Below are positions 1 to 7,038 of a stretch of 9,771 nucleotides of DNA, piece after piece. Each line of letters starts with the position of its first letter. Position 1 is the first letter of the stretch. The DNA is from an uncultured Actinomycetes bacterium (GTDB taxonomy: Bacteria; Actinomycetota; Actinomycetes; Nanopelagicales; Nanopelagicaceae). The stretch lies in the NCBI GenBank assembly GCA_903953805.1, contig CAJBLC010000106.1, forward strand, positions 1-9,771. Reading direction: 5' to 3'. A model generated the notes under the pieces. That model had not been told where the DNA came from. It ran no database searches and saw nothing but the letters and a program-made list of their open reading frames with translations. The position numbers and the translations under genes are program-made.

Positions 1-74
1 CAGCTGGTGTTGTTGAGTTCGGTCGCGCACGCGGTCGTAAGGTCGTCAACATCGTTGCAGCTCCGGTCGCCTAA
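1..74 (+). CDS. rpmA: 50S ribosomal protein L27, C-terminal end (partial)
   Basis: Only the last 23 codons are in the window, read from base 3 to the TAA at 72-74. The tail contains FGRARGRKVVNIV, which matches the end of actinobacterial L27 (typically an FG..RGRK.VNIV pattern), a protein of the large ribosomal subunit near the peptidyl-transferase centre. Its position just before obg agrees with the common rplU-rpmA-obg order. The stop codon is followed by a strong intrinsic terminator, so the ribosomal-protein transcript probably ends here in large part. The identification rests on a short tail plus context. Confidence 0.85.
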   Translation, partial: AGVVEFGRARGRKVVNIVAAPVA

Positions 75-91
75 AGAGCGGATTTTTATTT

Positions 92-123
92 AGCGGGTCC
101 GCGCTCTGCGGGCCCGCTTTTTT
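92..123 (+). terminator. Rho-independent terminator after rpmA
   Basis: The arms 92-102 (AGCGGGTCCGC) and 108-118 (GCGGGCCCGCT) pair over 11 bp with a single G-U wobble and a 5-nt loop GCTCT. A run of six T follows at 118-123. It starts 18 bases after the rpmA stop. It should separate the ribosomal-protein unit from obg, or leave obg partly dependent on read-through. Confidence 0.92.
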
Positions 124-156
124 ATTGTAAGAAGATTGTAAGAAGATTGTAAGAAG
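124..156 (+). repeat. Three perfect tandem copies of an 11-bp unit in the obg leader
   Basis: ATTGTAAGAAG occurs at 124-134, 135-145 and 146-156 without any mismatch. The following AGTTGAGAAG (157-166) resembles a decayed fourth copy. The array begins directly at the end of the rpmA terminator and stops just before the obg ribosome binding site. The 11-bp period is close to one helical turn, so each copy would face the same side of the DNA. Whether it is a binding array, a leader RNA element or a slippage product cannot be decided from this sequence alone. Confidence 0.95.
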
Positions 157-164
157 AGTTGAGA

Positions 165-173
165 AGGGAGAGG
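165..173 (+). promoter_or_regulatory. Ribosome binding site of obg
   Basis: The purine-rich AGGGAGAGG lies 7 bases before the ATG at 181 and resembles the anti-16S consensus. It is the clearest Shine-Dalgarno sequence in the window and fixes the obg start. No convincing -10/-35 pair was found between the rpmA terminator and this site. Confidence 0.75.
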
Positions 174-180
174 TAAGGCA

Positions 181-1653
181 ATGGCTTCATTTGTTGATCG
201 CGTAACGCTCAATGCCTCTGCCGGCAATGGTGGCGATGGTTGCGTCTCTATCCACCGTGAAAAATTTAAGCCACTGGGTGGACCAGATGGCGGCAATGGC
301 GGACGTGGTGGCGACATCATTCTCGTTGTCGATACCGATGTCACAACACTCTTAGATTTCCACCACTCACCACATCGCAAGGCAACTGGCGGTCGCCCAG
401 GCTATGGTGATTACTGCAATGGTGGCGAGGGCAACGACATGATCCTCAAGGTTCCTAATGGAACTGTTGTGAAGGATCTTGCTGGTAACACTCTCGCAGA
501 TTTAGTTGGACAGGGCACTCGCTTTATTGCAGCTCAAGGCGGTAAGGGTGGCCTCGGAAATGCTGCACTCTCATCTTCGAAGCGTCGTGCACCAGGTTTT
601 GCACTGAAGGGCGAGCCAGGCGAAGAGCGCACACTTATTCTTGAACTTAAATCTGTTGCAGATATTGGACTCATTGGCTTCCCAAGCGCAGGAAAATCTT
701 CTGTGATTGCATCGATCTCTGCAGCGCGCCCAAAGATTGCTGATTATCCATTCACAACACTGGTTCCAAACCTTGGTGTTGTTCAAGCAGGCGATACGCG
801 CTTCACTGTTGCTGACGTTCCTGGCCTTATTCCAGGTGCATCGCAGGGAAAGGGTCTTGGCCTTGAATTCTTGCGCCATGTAGAACGCTGCGCAGCTCTT
901 GTTCAAGTGCTCGACTGTGGAACTCTCGAAACTGATCGCGATCCAGTAAAAGATTTCGACATCATTGAAGCCGAACTCGCTGAGTATGGAAACGGCCTCT
1001 CCGAACGCCCACGCATCATTGCTCTGAACAAGGTCGACCTGCCAGATGGCAAGGCGATGGCCGATATGGTCCAGCCACTTCTTGAAGCTCGCGGCTATGA
1101 GGTCTATCAAATTTCCGCAGCGTCTCATATTGGATTGACTGAATTAAATTACGCAATGGCGCGCATCATTCAAGATGCTCGTAACAACGCGGCGAAAGAA
1201 GAGAAGACTCGTATCGTTCTCCGCCCTGTTGCTGTTAATGATGCCGGCTTCAAGGTCGTTGCAAATGAAGATGGTTCCTTTAGCGTCCTTGGTGAGAAGC
1301 CACTTCGCTTTGTTCGCCAAACAGATTTCCATAATCCAGAAGCAGTTGGTTATCTTGCAGATCGTCTCGCTGCGCTCGGAGTTGAGAAAGAACTCTTCAA
1401 GAAGGGTGCAAAGGCGAAGGATGAAGTCCGCATTGGCTATGGCGATGATGCTGTGATCTTTGATTGGGAACCATCTATTGAAGCTGGCGCAGAACTTCTC
1501 GCCGGTGCACGTGGAACAGATCGTCGCTTGGAATCACCATGGGCCGGTCGCTATGTCGAAGATGCACTCGATCAGCTCAATGATGATGAGATTTCTATGC
1601 AATGGGAATACAACATTGCAAACCCTAAGACTCCGGTGATCGAGACCGAATAA
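181..1653 (+). CDS. obg: Obg/CgtA family GTPase
   Basis: This is an essential-type GTPase that binds the large ribosomal subunit and takes part in its assembly and in growth control. The 490-residue protein shows three domains. The glycine-rich Obg fold covers about 2-158 (GGPDGGNGGRGGD at 33-45, GGKGGLGNA at 120-128). The G domain covers about 160-330, with G1 GFPSAGKSS (166-174), the switch I segment YPFTTL (189-194, T193 as G2), G3 DVPG (212-215), G4 NKVD (283-286) and G5 SAA (312-314). The OCT domain covers about 344-430. A tail of some 60 residues, acidic near its end, follows, as often seen in actinobacterial Obg. The ATG at 181 has a good ribosome binding site and the N-terminus MASFVDRV is family-typical. 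It follows rpmA and overlaps proB by one base, so it probably drives proB translation by coupling. All GTPase motifs are intact. Confidence 0.97.
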   Translation: MASFVDRVTLNASAGNGGDGCVSIHREKFKPLGGPDGGNGGRGGDIILVVDTDVTTLLDFHHSPHRKATGGRPGYGDYCNGGEGNDMILKVPNGTVVKDLAGNTLADLVGQGTRFIAAQGGKGGLGNAALSSSKRRAPGFALKGEPGEERTLILELKSVADIGLIGFPSAGKSSVIASISAARPKIADYPFTTLVPNLGVVQAGDTRFTVADVPGLIPGASQGKGLGLEFLRHVERCAALVQVLDCGTLETDRDPVKDFDIIEAELAEYGNGLSERPRIIALNKVDLPDGKAMADMVQPLLEARGYEVYQISAASHIGLTELNYAMARIIQDARNNAAKEEKTRIVLRPVAVNDAGFKVVANEDGSFSVLGEKPLRFVRQTDFHNPEAVGYLADRLAALGVEKELFKKGAKAKDEVRIGYGDDAVIFDWEPSIEAGAELLAGARGTDRRLESPWAGRYVEDALDQLNDDEISMQWEYNIANPKTPVIETE

Positions 1654-2768
1654 TGAACAGATCTGATGTAAAGAGCGCTAAGCGCATCGTCATCAAGGTG
1701 GGTTCATCTACTCTTACGGGCAACGCTGGGTCGGGTCTTAACTCAGCTGCTGTAGATGCACTTGTCGACACCATCGCCGCCCTCCGCGCTGATGGAAAAG
1801 AAGTCGTTCTCGTCTCATCTGGTGCAATCGCCGCTGGTCTCGCGCCATTAGGGCTCACTTCTCGTCCAAAGGATCTCGCAACCGCACAGGCTGCTGCATC
1901 TGTCGGCCAAGGCCGATTGATCGCTGACTACAACCGATCCTTCTCTCGCCATTCACTCGTATCATCACAAGTACTTTTAACGATCGATGATGTTGTGCGT
2001 CGCTCCCATTATCAAAATGCTCAGCGCACCTTGCTCAAGCTGCTACAGCTTGATGTCACTCCAATTATTAATGAGAACGATTCAGTTGGAGTTCAAGAGA
2101 TTCGCTTTGGCGATAATGATCGCTTAGCAGCACTTGTCGCTCATCTGGTAAACGCTGATCTGCTTGTCCTTGTTACTGATGTAGATGGCCTTTATGACGC
2201 GCCACCATCACATGCCCATGCAAAGCGGATCTCTGAAGTAAAAGATGTCACCGTGATGCGCGATATTGAGATCGGGGGAGTTGGCTCATCCGGTGTTGGA
2301 TCTGGCGGCATGGTCACCAAGATTGAAGCGGCACGTATTGCGACGGGTGCTGGTGTTGCCATGCTACTTACGACTCTCGAACAACTCACTGATGCGATAG
2401 CGGGCGAAGATTACGGAACGATCTTCCACGCTATTCACGATAAGCGACCATCTCGCTTACTTTGGCTTGCCCATGCCGCAACCCCACATGGCAAGTTAAT
2501 TCTCGACCAAGGCGCAACGATCGCTATCAAAGAGCGCGGAGTCTCACTCTTAGCTGCTGGTGTAACAGCCGTTGAAGGTGAATTCCTGGCAGGCGATACT
2601 GTGGAACTGATCTCTGATCATGGCCAGGTCATTGCTCGTGGACTCGTTGCCTTTGATTCGACCGAAATTCCACGGATGCTCGGTCGATCCACCAAGGAAC
2701 TCGCTGCCGAACTTGGAGCAGAGTACGAACGTGAACTCGTCCACCGTGACGACTTGGTCTTGATCTAA
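1653..2768 (+). CDS. proB: Glutamate 5-kinase
   Basis: The enzyme phosphorylates L-glutamate with ATP to gamma-glutamyl phosphate, the first and usually feedback-controlled step of proline synthesis in the cytoplasm. The 371 residues match the long, PUA-containing form. The amino-acid kinase domain spans about 10-260, with KVGSST (15-20), SSGAIAAG (55-62), QAAASVGQ (79-86), PIINENDSV (137-145), FGDNDRLAA (152-160), TDVDGLY (175-181) and the glycine-rich GSGGMVTK (216-223). A PUA domain follows from about 278 to 355. The start ATG shares its A with the obg stop (TAATG), and no clear Shine-Dalgarno is present, so translation probably depends on ribosomes finishing obg. proA is not adjacent: a gene on the opposite strand separates them. 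The 3' end lies 3 bases from the convergent hydrolase gene, with no terminator visible. Confidence 0.97.
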   Translation: MNRSDVKSAKRIVIKVGSSTLTGNAGSGLNSAAVDALVDTIAALRADGKEVVLVSSGAIAAGLAPLGLTSRPKDLATAQAAASVGQGRLIADYNRSFSRHSLVSSQVLLTIDDVVRRSHYQNAQRTLLKLLQLDVTPIINENDSVGVQEIRFGDNDRLAALVAHLVNADLLVLVTDVDGLYDAPPSHAHAKRISEVKDVTVMRDIEIGGVGSSGVGSGGMVTKIEAARIATGAGVAMLLTTLEQLTDAIAGEDYGTIFHAIHDKRPSRLLWLAHAATPHGKLILDQGATIAIKERGVSLLAAGVTAVEGEFLAGDTVELISDHGQVIARGLVAFDSTEIPRMLGRSTKELAAELGAEYERELVHRDDLVLI

Positions 2769-2771
2769 CCC

Positions 2772-3932
2772 TTACTTATTTGAGAGTTGGTACATCACTC
2801 GTACTTCAGCAACATCTGGATCAGCATTTGTTGGGTTGTCGCTGAGCTTTACAACAACTGATTTTGTCGCTGGGTTCATCAAGACAAACTGCCCATGAAG
2901 GCCATGCATCAGGTTGATTCCTGGGTATGGGTGCCACATAAATGCGCCATAACCCCAACCATTATCGAGCTTCACAACTGGTGTGCTTAAGCGCTTGATC
3001 CATTCGGCAGAGACGATGTGGTTTGCAGCAGTACTTCCATTGTTGAGAAGCATGAGCCCTACCTTTGCATAATCGCGAGCACTGGCATTAAAACAACAGA
3101 AGGTTTTTTCAACTCCGCCGATATGGTCAACATTCCATGTTGCAGCAGTAGCTGCCCCGACTGGCTGCCAGACATTCTTGCTGAAGTAATCCGCAACTCT
3201 CATTCCAGTAATACGATGGATGATCATGCCAAGGAGTTGAGTATCAACGCTTCGATATTCAGCCTTGCTATCGGGAGTAAATGCCATCTTGCGATTATGT
3301 TTGATAAACCAGTTCATATCTGTTGTGGCATACATCTGCGCGATCGCAACGCCCCAACCCTGGGGCCCGGATGGATAATTATCAGAGACCCCGACGCCGC
3401 TCTCCATATCAAGGAGCGATTGCACGGTCACCTGATCGAAAGAGGTTCCAGTCTTATATTCAGGGAAGTAATCGATGAATCTATCGCTCTCCTTTAACTT
3501 ACCTTGGGCGATGAGTTGGCCAGCGATAATAGATGTCAACGTCTTTGCAACGGAGTACGAAGGAAGCTGTGTAGTTGGCGTGATCCCATTCTTCGTGTTG
3601 TAGTACTCGTATGTGAGAACGCCATTACGGATAACAAGAAAAGCATTGGTGTTTGATGTATCCAAGAACTGTTGCCAGGTGATTGTCTTACCCAGCCACT
3701 CAACTGTCGCAGGCATCGCCTCATGTGATGTCGGTAGCACGATTGGCTTCTCGGCTGGCGCAACCACATGCCATGGAAGGAGGGTTGGAGTCTTCGATGC
3801 TGGCGCCAATCCAAGTTTGATCGCCGCGATTGGGTTTGGGTAGTGGATTACTTTGAAGAACCCGGTGAGACCGAGTGCAAAGATGACCAAGCCAATGAGG
3901 GTGTTTCGCAGGATCTTCCATAAAAGGCGCAT
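2772..3932 (-). CDS. Membrane-anchored serine hydrolase, class C beta-lactamase / NylB-like family
   Basis: This is a 386-residue protein of the beta-lactamase-fold serine hydrolases (COG1680-like). The N-terminus has basic residues (R2, K6, R9) and a hydrophobic stretch at about 10-27 without a lipobox cysteine, suggesting a membrane anchor or uncleaved signal with the catalytic domain outside the cell. The nucleophile motif is SVAK (S127, K130). The likely second motif is YRSVDTQLLG with Y226. Where class C enzymes carry KTG, this one has HGLHGQ (343-348), as in 6-aminohexanoate-dimer hydrolase relatives. MESGVGVSDNY (176-186) and NASARDYAKVG (282-292) also fit that group. The substrate cannot be told: amide, ester or cell-wall peptide are all possible, and beta-lactam resistance is not implied. 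The ATG at 3932 has no Shine-Dalgarno but lies 6 bases after a TANNNT box, suggesting a leaderless mRNA. It interrupts the proB/proA pair. Confidence 0.85.
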   Translation of the reverse strand: MRLLWKILRNTLIGLVIFALGLTGFFKVIHYPNPIAAIKLGLAPASKTPTLLPWHVVAPAEKPIVLPTSHEAMPATVEWLGKTITWQQFLDTSNTNAFLVIRNGVLTYEYYNTKNGITPTTQLPSYSVAKTLTSIIAGQLIAQGKLKESDRFIDYFPEYKTGTSFDQVTVQSLLDMESGVGVSDNYPSGPQGWGVAIAQMYATTDMNWFIKHNRKMAFTPDSKAEYRSVDTQLLGMIIHRITGMRVADYFSKNVWQPVGAATAATWNVDHIGGVEKTFCCFNASARDYAKVGLMLLNNGSTAANHIVSAEWIKRLSTPVVKLDNGWGYGAFMWHPYPGINLMHGLHGQFVLMNPATKSVVVKLSDNPTNADPDVAEVRVMYQLSNK

Positions 3933-3938
3933 GAGGAG

Positions 3939-3944
3939 ATGGTA
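3939..3944 (-). promoter_or_regulatory. Candidate -10 box for a leaderless hydrolase mRNA
   Basis: On the minus strand TACCAT (fits TANNNT) is followed by exactly six bases, CTCCTC, and then the ATG at 3932. The expected transcription start would fall on or next to the start codon, the typical layout of leaderless actinobacterial genes. The upstream bases of the gene are pyrimidine-rich and offer no Shine-Dalgarno, which supports this reading. No clear -35 box was seen. Inferred from the pattern only. Confidence 0.5.
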
Positions 3945-3952
3945 ATTGCCAG

Positions 3953-3958
3953 TAACCT
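3953..3958 (+). promoter_or_regulatory. Candidate -10 box for a leaderless proA mRNA
   Basis: TAACCT (fits TANNNT) is followed by six bases (TAGATT) and then the GTG start of proA at 3965. proA has no ribosome binding site at a usable distance; the nearest purine-rich stretch, AGGAG at 3934-3938, is 26 bases away. This box would be the main promoter of the whole proA-gatCAB-ilvD series. It lies 8 bases from the opposing -10 candidate. A -35 region would fall over the start of the hydrolase gene. Confidence 0.5.
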
Positions 3959-3964
3959 TAGATT

Positions 3965-5230
3965 GTGGATGCAGCCCAGATTATTTCCGAAGCAGCGAAG
4001 CGTGCGCGCCTAGCGAACCGAACCCTGGTTGCGGCTAGCAATGATCAGCGCAGCGCTGCCCTCTATAAAATTTCTGGTGAGTTGACCCGTCAGGCCGATC
4101 GCATTCTCGCTGCCAATGCTCAAGATATGAAGCGGGCAGATGAGAGCGGAATGGCGCAATCGATGAAGGATCGCCTCCTTCTCACCGTAAAGCGAATCGA
4201 AGGAATGGCTGATGGCGCGCGTCAGGTAGCCGACCTGCCAGATCCACTTGGGCGCACGATCAATGCTCGGACACTTCCAAATGGATTGAAACTAACTCAG
4301 CGAAGCGTTCCTTTTGGTGTTGTGGGTATGGTCTATGAAGCTCGTCCCAATGTGACAGTCGATGCTGCTGCAATCTTATTAAAATCTGGAAACTCAGCCC
4401 TTTTGCGCGGATCATCATCTGCAACAGCGAGCAACAAGGTACTTGTTGAAATCATGCGAGAAGTTCTTGCAACGACATCGATCTCTCCAGATGTTATTCA
4501 GAACATTCCTGACGAAGATCGCGCCACCGTGACTGCACTTCTTCATGCTCGCGGCGAAGTTGATCTCGTTATCCCTCGTGGAAGCGCATCGCTCATTCGG
4601 ATGGTTGTCGATGAGGCGACTGTGCCAACAATTGAAACTGGCGCTGGAGTCTGCCATGTCTATGTTGATGATGCCGCTGACTTCAATAAAGCCTTGCCAA
4701 TTCTCATTAACTCTAAGACCGATCGTCCTAGTGTTTGTAATGCGGCAGAGACTCTCCTTGTCCATGAACACGTTGCCGAGAAATTCCTCCCAACTGCTCT
4801 TGAAGCTCTCGCCTCTCACGGCGTGATTCTCCATGTGGATGGGAAGACCGATGCGATCGCTAAGGCTCACGGAATTAAGGTCGAACTCGCTTCGGAAGAG
4901 AACTGGAGCACCGAGTACAACGCGCTCGAGATGAATGTTGCCGTTGTGAAAGATGTTGTGGGCGCTGCCGACCATATTGAAAAATATGGCACTCACCACA
5001 CTGAGGCGATCGTCACCGAGAATGAAGATCACGCTAATCAGTTCATCGCACTCTCAGATAGCGCCGCCGTTATGGTGAATGCATCGACTCGCTTCACCGA
5101 TGGCGAGCAGATGGGCTTTGGGGCCGAGATCGGCATTTCAAATCAGAAGCTCCACGCACGTGGACCAATGGGACTTGAGCAGATGACCACCACAACCTGG
5201 ATTGTTCGGGGCGAGGGCCAGATCCGATAA
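3965..5230 (+). CDS. proA: Gamma-glutamyl phosphate reductase (glutamate-5-semialdehyde dehydrogenase)
   Basis: The enzyme reduces gamma-glutamyl phosphate with NADPH to glutamate 5-semialdehyde, the second step of proline synthesis after ProB. The 421 residues are the usual family length. Seen are VGMVYEARPNVTVDAA (120-135), LLRGSSSA (146-153), the catalytic-cysteine segment RPSVCNAAETLL (254-265, C258), YGTHHTEAI (341-349) and the C-terminal TRFTDGEQMGFGAEIGIS (375-392) with KLHARGPMG (395-403). The start is GTG at 3965: an in-frame TAG at 3959-3961 excludes anything further upstream except the ATT just before it, and the nearby ATG at 3969 is out of frame. There is no Shine-Dalgarno, so a leaderless transcript is likely. 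It is the first gene of a tight series with gatC, gatA, gatB and ilvD. Confidence 0.97.
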   Translation: MDAAQIISEAAKRARLANRTLVAASNDQRSAALYKISGELTRQADRILAANAQDMKRADESGMAQSMKDRLLLTVKRIEGMADGARQVADLPDPLGRTINARTLPNGLKLTQRSVPFGVVGMVYEARPNVTVDAAAILLKSGNSALLRGSSSATASNKVLVEIMREVLATTSISPDVIQNIPDEDRATVTALLHARGEVDLVIPRGSASLIRMVVDEATVPTIETGAGVCHVYVDDAADFNKALPILINSKTDRPSVCNAAETLLVHEHVAEKFLPTALEALASHGVILHVDGKTDAIAKAHGIKVELASEENWSTEYNALEMNVAVVKDVVGAADHIEKYGTHHTEAIVTENEDHANQFIALSDSAAVMVNASTRFTDGEQMGFGAEIGISNQKLHARGPMGLEQMTTTTWIVRGEGQIR

Positions 5231-5239
5231 GGTTAAGAA

Positions 5240-5536
5240 ATGGCCGCTATCTCCCGAGATGAAGTAGCGCATCTTGCGCGACTAGCTCGCATCGAAATGA
5301 CAGATGCTGAACTAGACCACCTTGCCTCTGAAATGGATCTGATCCTCGAATCAGTCTCTCGTGTTCAGGGCGTTGCAGGTGCCGATATTCCTCCTACATC
5401 CCATGCGATCGCGATGCAGAACGTGATGCGTCCAGATGTAGTGGTTCCCAGTCTTACTCCCGAAGAAGCGCTCTCTGGCGCCCCAGCCCGTGAAGAAGAT
5501 CGCTTCAAGGTTCCACAGATTTTAGGTGAAGAGTGA
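5240..5536 (+). CDS. gatC: Asp/Glu-tRNA amidotransferase subunit C
   Basis: GatC is the small, belt-like subunit that wraps around GatA and stabilises its complex with GatB. The 98 residues match the family length of about 95-100. Recognisable are the N-terminal VAHLARLARIEMT (9-21), the middle helix ending in LILESVSRV (33-41), the RPDVVVPS segment (64-71), EEALSGAP (75-82) and the closing RFKVPQIL (88-95). It begins 9 bases after proA, with AAGG at 5229-5232 as a modest ribosome binding site. Its TGA overlaps the GTG of gatA by four bases (GTGA), which points to coupled translation and equal amounts of the two subunits. Confidence 0.96.
   Translation: MAAISRDEVAHLARLARIEMTDAELDHLASEMDLILESVSRVQGVAGADIPPTSHAIAMQNVMRPDVVVPSLTPEEALSGAPAREEDRFKVPQILGEE
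5524..5529 (+). promoter_or_regulatory. Ribosome binding site of gatA
   Basis: AGGTGA lies inside the end of gatC, with the GTG at 5533 three bases after it (six from the AGG core). It supports the GTG start and the four-base overlap with gatC, since no ATG lies near in this frame. Confidence 0.6.
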
Positions 5537-7038
5537 GCGAGAAAATTATTCATCAGACCGCTGCGCAGATGTCTGCCGATCTCGCATCGGGAGCTGTCAC
5601 TGCAGTTGATCTAGCCAATGCTCACTTTGATCGTATTGCCGCTGTTGATGGTGATGTTCATGCCTTCCTCCACGTTGATCGTGAAGGTGCACTCGCACAA
5701 GCATCTGCTGTCGATGCATCTCGCAAGGCAGGGGAGAAGCTCCACCCACTAGCCGGTGTTCCGCTTGCACTTAAAGATGTCCTCACCCAGAAGGGTGTAC
5801 CAACTACGTGCGGCTCCAAGATGCTTGAAGGTTGGCGCCCACCATATGACTCAACCGTCGTTACAAACCTTAAGAAGGCTGGCGTAATAATCCTCGGTAA
5901 GACCAATATGGATGAATTCGCTATGGGTTCATCAACAGAGAATTCCGCGTACGGAGCGACACATAACCCGTGGGATCTCTCACGTATCCCTGGCGGTTCT
6001 GGCGGTGGATCATCCGCTGCGCTTGCTGCTTTTGAAGCGCCGCTCGCAATTGGAACAGATACTGGTGGTTCGATCCGCCAACCAGCAGCGGTTACCGGAA
6101 CTGTCGGAGTGAAGCCAACATACGGTGCGGTCTCGCGCTACGGCCTTGTTGCATTCTCATCGAGCCTTGATCAGGCCGGACCATGTGCACGTACCGTTCT
6201 CGATACTGCGATGCTCCACGAAGTAATCGCTGGCTACGATCCAAAGGATTCCACATCTATCAATGCTCCAGTCGGCAAGATGGTTGAGGCTGCGAAGAAG
6301 CTTGATGTCAAAGGAATGAAGATTGGCGTCGTCAAAGAACTCGCTGGTGAGGGTTATCAAGCAGGCGTGCTCACACGATTCAATGAAGCGCTTGAGGCAC
6401 TTGTCTCTGCTGGTGCCGAGATCGTTGAAGTCTCAGCACCAAGCTTTGAATATGCGCTCGCTGCGTATTACTTGATCGCACCATCTGAGACCTCATCTAA
6501 TCTCGCACGCTTCGACTCGATGCGTTACGGAATTCGTATTGGCGATGATGGTTCACGAAGCGCTGAAGAGGTCATGAATATGACCCGCGAAGTTGGCTTC
6601 GGTAAAGAGGTAAAGCGCCGCATCATTCTCGGTACATACGCCCTCTCCTCTGGTTACTACGATGCCTATTACGGATCAGCGCAGAAGGTTCGCACCTTGA
6701 TCAAGCGCGATTACGAAGCAGCATTTGCAAAGGTTGATGTTCTTGTATCGCCAACCTGTCCAACAACAGCATTTAAGATCGGCGAGAAGTCCGATGATCC
6801 AGTCGCGATGTATCTCAACGATGTCTGCACTATTCCTATTAACCTCGCTGGCATCGGTGGAATGAGCTTGCCATGTGGCCTCGCTCCTGAAGATGGCCTC
6901 CCAGTTGGATTCCAGATCATGTCGCCGGCGATGAAAGATGAGTTGATGTACCAAGTCGGCGGAACCCTTGAAGCTGCACTTGAATCGTCATGGGGCAAGC
7001 CACTTTATGCATCTGCACCAGAGTTGGCGGTGAAGTAA
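5533..7038 (+). CDS. gatA: Asp/Glu-tRNA amidotransferase subunit A (glutaminase subunit)
   Basis: GatA hydrolyses glutamine, and the ammonia released is passed to GatB to amidate Glu-tRNA(Gln) or Asp-tRNA(Asn). The 501-residue protein belongs to the amidase signature family. The Ser-cisSer-Lys triad is visible as K81 (in PLALKDV), S156 (in GGSGGGSSAA, 154-163) and cis-S180 (in GTDTGGSIRQPA, 174-185). The spacing of 75 and 24 residues is as in characterised GatA proteins. Other family signs are GKTNMDEFAMGSS (122-134), PTYGAVSRYGL (195-205), LSSGYYDAYY (371-380) and the C-terminal LAGIGGMSLPCG (438-449). The start is a GTG overlapping the gatC stop. The stop overlaps the gatB start by one base. 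All key residues are present, so the gene looks intact. Confidence 0.97.
   Translation: MSEKIIHQTAAQMSADLASGAVTAVDLANAHFDRIAAVDGDVHAFLHVDREGALAQASAVDASRKAGEKLHPLAGVPLALKDVLTQKGVPTTCGSKMLEGWRPPYDSTVVTNLKKAGVIILGKTNMDEFAMGSSTENSAYGATHNPWDLSRIPGGSGGGSSAALAAFEAPLAIGTDTGGSIRQPAAVTGTVGVKPTYGAVSRYGLVAFSSSLDQAGPCARTVLDTAMLHEVIAGYDPKDSTSINAPVGKMVEAAKKLDVKGMKIGVVKELAGEGYQAGVLTRFNEALEALVSAGAEIVEVSAPSFEYALAAYYLIAPSETSSNLARFDSMRYGIRIGDDGSRSAEEVMNMTREVGFGKEVKRRIILGTYALSSGYYDAYYGSAQKVRTLIKRDYEAAFAKVDVLVSPTCPTTAFKIGEKSDDPVAMYLNDVCTIPINLAGIGGMSLPCGLAPEDGLPVGFQIMSPAMKDELMYQVGGTLEAALESSWGKPLYASAPELAVK
7029..7033 (+). promoter_or_regulatory. Ribosome binding site of gatB
   Basis: GGTGA at the end of gatA lies four bases before the ATG at 7038. 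It favours this ATG over an in-frame ATG 48 bases upstream (6990), which would add 16 residues unlike any GatB N-terminus and lie deep within gatA. Confidence 0.6.

Noticed and set aside
127..180. A promoter for obg within the repeat region (TTGTAA as -35)
   Set aside because: No acceptable -10 box lies 16-18 bases downstream of any TTGTAA copy; TATTGT at 123-128 fits TANNNT but is an isolated match next to the terminator T-run.
571..1128. A 185-residue open frame on the minus strand inside obg
   Set aside because: It is opposite the conserved G domain of Obg, is rich in Cys and Trp without any known motif, and has no ribosome binding site; a shadow frame.
2737..2752. Hairpin TCGTC-CACCGT-GACGA near the end of proB as a terminator
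   Set aside because: The stem has only 5 bp and no T-run follows, so it does not qualify as an intrinsic terminator.
3931..3945. A four-codon mini-ORF (ATG to TAA) before proA on the plus strand, with AGGAG inside
   Set aside because: It has no ribosome binding site of its own, and the predicted proA transcript start lies downstream of it; most likely chance.
4415..5032. A 205-residue open frame on the minus strand inside proA
   Set aside because: It lies wholly within the well-supported proA gene, shows no recognisable domain, and its length follows from the codon choice on the plus strand.
6990..7037. A possible 16-residue N-terminal extension of GatB starting inside gatA
   Set aside because: The extra residues do not resemble GatB, while the ATG at 7038 has a GGTGA ribosome binding site and the usual one-base overlap with the gatA stop.
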